From assembly GCA_022712895.1 (NCBI GenBank), contig JAFLJS010000039.1, positions 62,001-126,000 of the forward strand: a DNA stretch of 64,000 bases, written 5' to 3'. The position numbers were made by a program, and so were the translations under genes. Positions 62,467-64,000 of the stretch are shown here, piece by piece; position 1 is the first letter of the stretch; the number at the start of each line of letters is the position of its first letter. Under the pieces are notes generated by a model, which worked only from the letters and a program-made list of their open reading frames with translations, had not been told where the DNA came from and did not search any database. The DNA is from Desulfocapsa sp. Its GTDB lineage: Bacteria > Desulfobacterota > Desulfobulbia > Desulfobulbales > Desulfocapsaceae.

Positions 62467-64000
62467 TCAATTATATCCAATTAAGTCGTGTCCAAAATTT
62501 GGGCTATAGAAAATATCCAACTCGTTATTGTACACCTCGGTCTCGACTTCAAAGATTCCGAGCAGGGTGTGAAACAAATTGTCATGACTGTGGCGTTGAT
62601 TTTTGCGTTGTCTGACCGTTTTCACATCAATTTCCTTCGTAATTTCATCGCTAAACCACATAAAAGAACCAATGTGGGTCTGAGATTTCGGTGCAATAGC
62701 ATATGGCATGCCGTGTAAATATAAACCTTTTTCCCCAAGACTTTCACCATGATCACTAAAATAAAGCATGGCAGTGTTGTGACTCTTGCCATATCCCTTT
62801 AACAATCCAATCACTTTGGACAAAAAATAGTCTGTGTACAACAGTGTGTTATCATAGGCGTTGACAATTTCCTGGCGGGTGCATTCTTCTAGTTGATTTG
62901 TCCGGCAGACTGGTTGGAACATTTCAAATTCTTTCGGGTACCTTTTATAGTAGGCTGGCCCATGATTTCCCATCTGGTGAAGAACAATTAAAATATCTCT
63001 CCCAGGGTGCTGGTCAATATAGTGATCAAGTCCAGCCAGCATCCCCTCATCTCTACACTCACCATCTGAACAGACAGGGTTGGTTGCCGGTGTCGAATAA
63101 TCTTCAAAGGGAATACGCAAAGCAACCCCTTTTGAATCCGAATTGTTGTCTCTCCATAAAATATCTATGAATTCCGTGTGAGCCAACACATCTAGAATAT
63201 TTTCATTTGTTCTCCCTTTTTGAGGAGAATAGTCTTTTCTGGTAAAATGAGAAAACATACATGGAATAGAGTATGCGGTTGATGTTCCGCAAGAATACAT
63301 TTCACTGAAATTTACTATGTTTTCCTGTTCCAACAGTGGATTTGTGGTTCTTTCGTAGCCATTCAAGGAAAGGTGATCGGCCCTTACTGCTTCTCCGACC
63401 ACTAAAATCACGAGTTCTGTACGATTCTGTTCGTCATCATGTCCCTCAACGACTTGGGCGTCCTTCCCCAGCGGTGCCACGCCTGTTTCATGGGAGGTAA
63501 ATATGTCAGCTGCGTATTCCCCTATTGAGTAAAGGTAATATGATGGATTTGCGTAATAGCGAAGCGATTTATGTTCCCTGAAAAATGAGGTGTAAAATTT
63601 ACTGAAGCTGAAGATCATGACGAAGAGGATTAACGTGGAGACAGCACAGTCTCTTGCTTTGCACAGGGCTGCTTTTCTCAAGGAATGAGATACAAGTTTT
63701 ACCCGTTGAATTAACAGACTGGGGAGTACACCAAGGAAAAGGAAATAATAGAGTGTTTTCCAGCTTGCCAGGTCGGTTATCTCCGAATAGTCCGTCTCTA
63801 CTATACTCTGGATCATAATGTCATCGATGACGACATTGTAATTATCCATAAAGTAGGCAGTGAATGCAGTACTAGTCAGAAGAATCACCAGCGTAGGTTT
63901 TATGGTATATCTTGACGTTATCAAGGTAAGAAAAAGAGTTAATATGGCTGTGAGGCCAGCGGCCAGAGAGAGCAGAAAGCCGATATTCCGGGGGGAGACC
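62467..64000 (-). CDS. eptA: EptA-like phosphoethanolamine transferase (partial, 5' end outside window)
   Basis: At least 510 residues, continuing past the right edge: codons upstream of the TTG at 63924 stay in frame and encode another membrane helix (RNIGFLLSLAAGLTAILTLF), so that TTG is not the start. Several N-terminal helices are followed by a periplasmic sulfatase-fold domain: VVGEAVRADHLSLNGYERTTNP with the metal-binding Glu, CGTSTAYSIPCMFS with the threonine nucleophile, and FSDHGESLGE. It transfers phosphoethanolamine to lipid A, modifying surface charge. It is transcribed toward the urea operon on the same strand. Confidence 0.9.
   Translation of the reverse strand, partial: VSPRNIGFLLSLAAGLTAILTLFLTLITSRYTIKPTLVILLTSTAFTAYFMDNYNVVIDDIMIQSIVETDYSEITDLASWKTLYYFLFLGVLPSLLIQRVKLVSHSLRKAALCKARDCAVSTLILFVMIFSFSKFYTSFFREHKSLRYYANPSYYLYSIGEYAADIFTSHETGVAPLGKDAQVVEGHDDEQNRTELVILVVGEAVRADHLSLNGYERTTNPLLEQENIVNFSEMYSCGTSTAYSIPCMFSHFTRKDYSPQKGRTNENILDVLAHTEFIDILWRDNNSDSKGVALRIPFEDYSTPATNPVCSDGECRDEGMLAGLDHYIDQHPGRDILIVLHQMGNHGPAYYKRYPKEFEMFQPVCRTNQLEECTRQEIVNAYDNTLLYTDYFLSKVIGLLKGYGKSHNTAMLYFSDHGESLGEKGLYLHGMPYAIAPKSQTHIGSFMWFSDEITKEIDVKTVRQRKNQRHSHDNLFHTLLGIFEVETEVYNNELDIFYSPNFGHDLIGYN

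Noticed and set aside
1-64000. CRISPR arrays, tRNA/rRNA genes, transposases, prophage genes
   Set aside because: None was recognised on reading both strands; no regularly spaced repeats, cloverleaf or integrase/transposase motifs were seen.

Overview
The window comes from a sulfur- or sulfate-metabolising deltaproteobacterium, most likely of the Desulfobulbales (Desulfobacterota). The assignment is inferred from gene content: a DUF3373 outer-membrane protein, a membrane-bound uptake [NiFe]-hydrogenase with all its maturation genes in one operon, two Wood-Ljungdahl accessory genes (acsE-like and acsV-like), a SPASM radical-SAM protein of the type found with selenopeptides, and moderate GC with long minus-strand operons. 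Species cannot be read from the sequence. No rRNA, tRNA, CRISPR array, intact transposase or prophage was seen.

Layout. 0-4.5 kb: periplasmic HAD phosphatase, XdhC, a radical-SAM maturase overlapping XdhC tail to tail, and SrkA kinase. 4.5-6.2 kb: arsenic-type locus (arsR, arsP-like permease) ending in a broken arsC. 6.4-15.7 kb: lipoprotein, acetyltransferase, DUF3373 protein, pgeF, a two-component system, an EEP-family hydrolase, hemC, a small cytochrome c and a GlxA-type regulator. 15.8-25.5 kb: ten-gene hydrogenase operon on the minus strand, hyaABC-hypFCDE-protease-hypAB. 25.9-31.5 kb: pcnB with a nitronate monooxygenase, and hisS-aspS. 31.5-33.6 kb: a decayed stretch holding a sulfatase pseudogene, an amber-interrupted chalcone-isomerase-like pseudogene and two diverged copies of a segment made of the aspS tail plus a small membrane-protein gene. 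33.6-38.9 kb: a partner-switching module (RsbU-like phosphatase with receiver, RsbW-like kinase, STAS-PilZ fusion) next to a hybrid histidine kinase. 39.2-48.3 kb: rhodanese, metC with class II DAHP synthase, HsdR-N-like protein, acsE/acsV, prmA, a PilZ protein and a NolW-like protein. 48.6-51.2 kb: rsmE, a PLP-decarboxylase remnant and an MFS transporter. 51.4-62.1 kb: urea operon urtABCDE-ureDABCEFG on the minus strand behind a good match to a sigma-54 promoter. Right edge: an eptA-like gene that continues beyond the window.

How it works together. The hydrogenase block would let the cell oxidise H2 at the outer face of the inner membrane and pass electrons through cytochrome b to quinone; the ten genes encode structure, cyanide-ligand synthesis, nickel delivery and endoproteolysis. 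The urea block imports urea through an ABC transporter and hydrolyses it with a nickel urease; the sigma-54 site suggests nitrogen control. Both enzymes need nickel, and each has its own GTPase (HypB, UreG).

The most unusual observations are a perfect 34-bp palindrome in the first codons of ureD, the duplicated aspS-tail/small-ORF segment flanking a dead sulfatase, a STAS-PilZ fusion in a partner-switching operon, and at least six broken genes or gene fragments in 64 kb. No wholly new defence or mobile system was identified.
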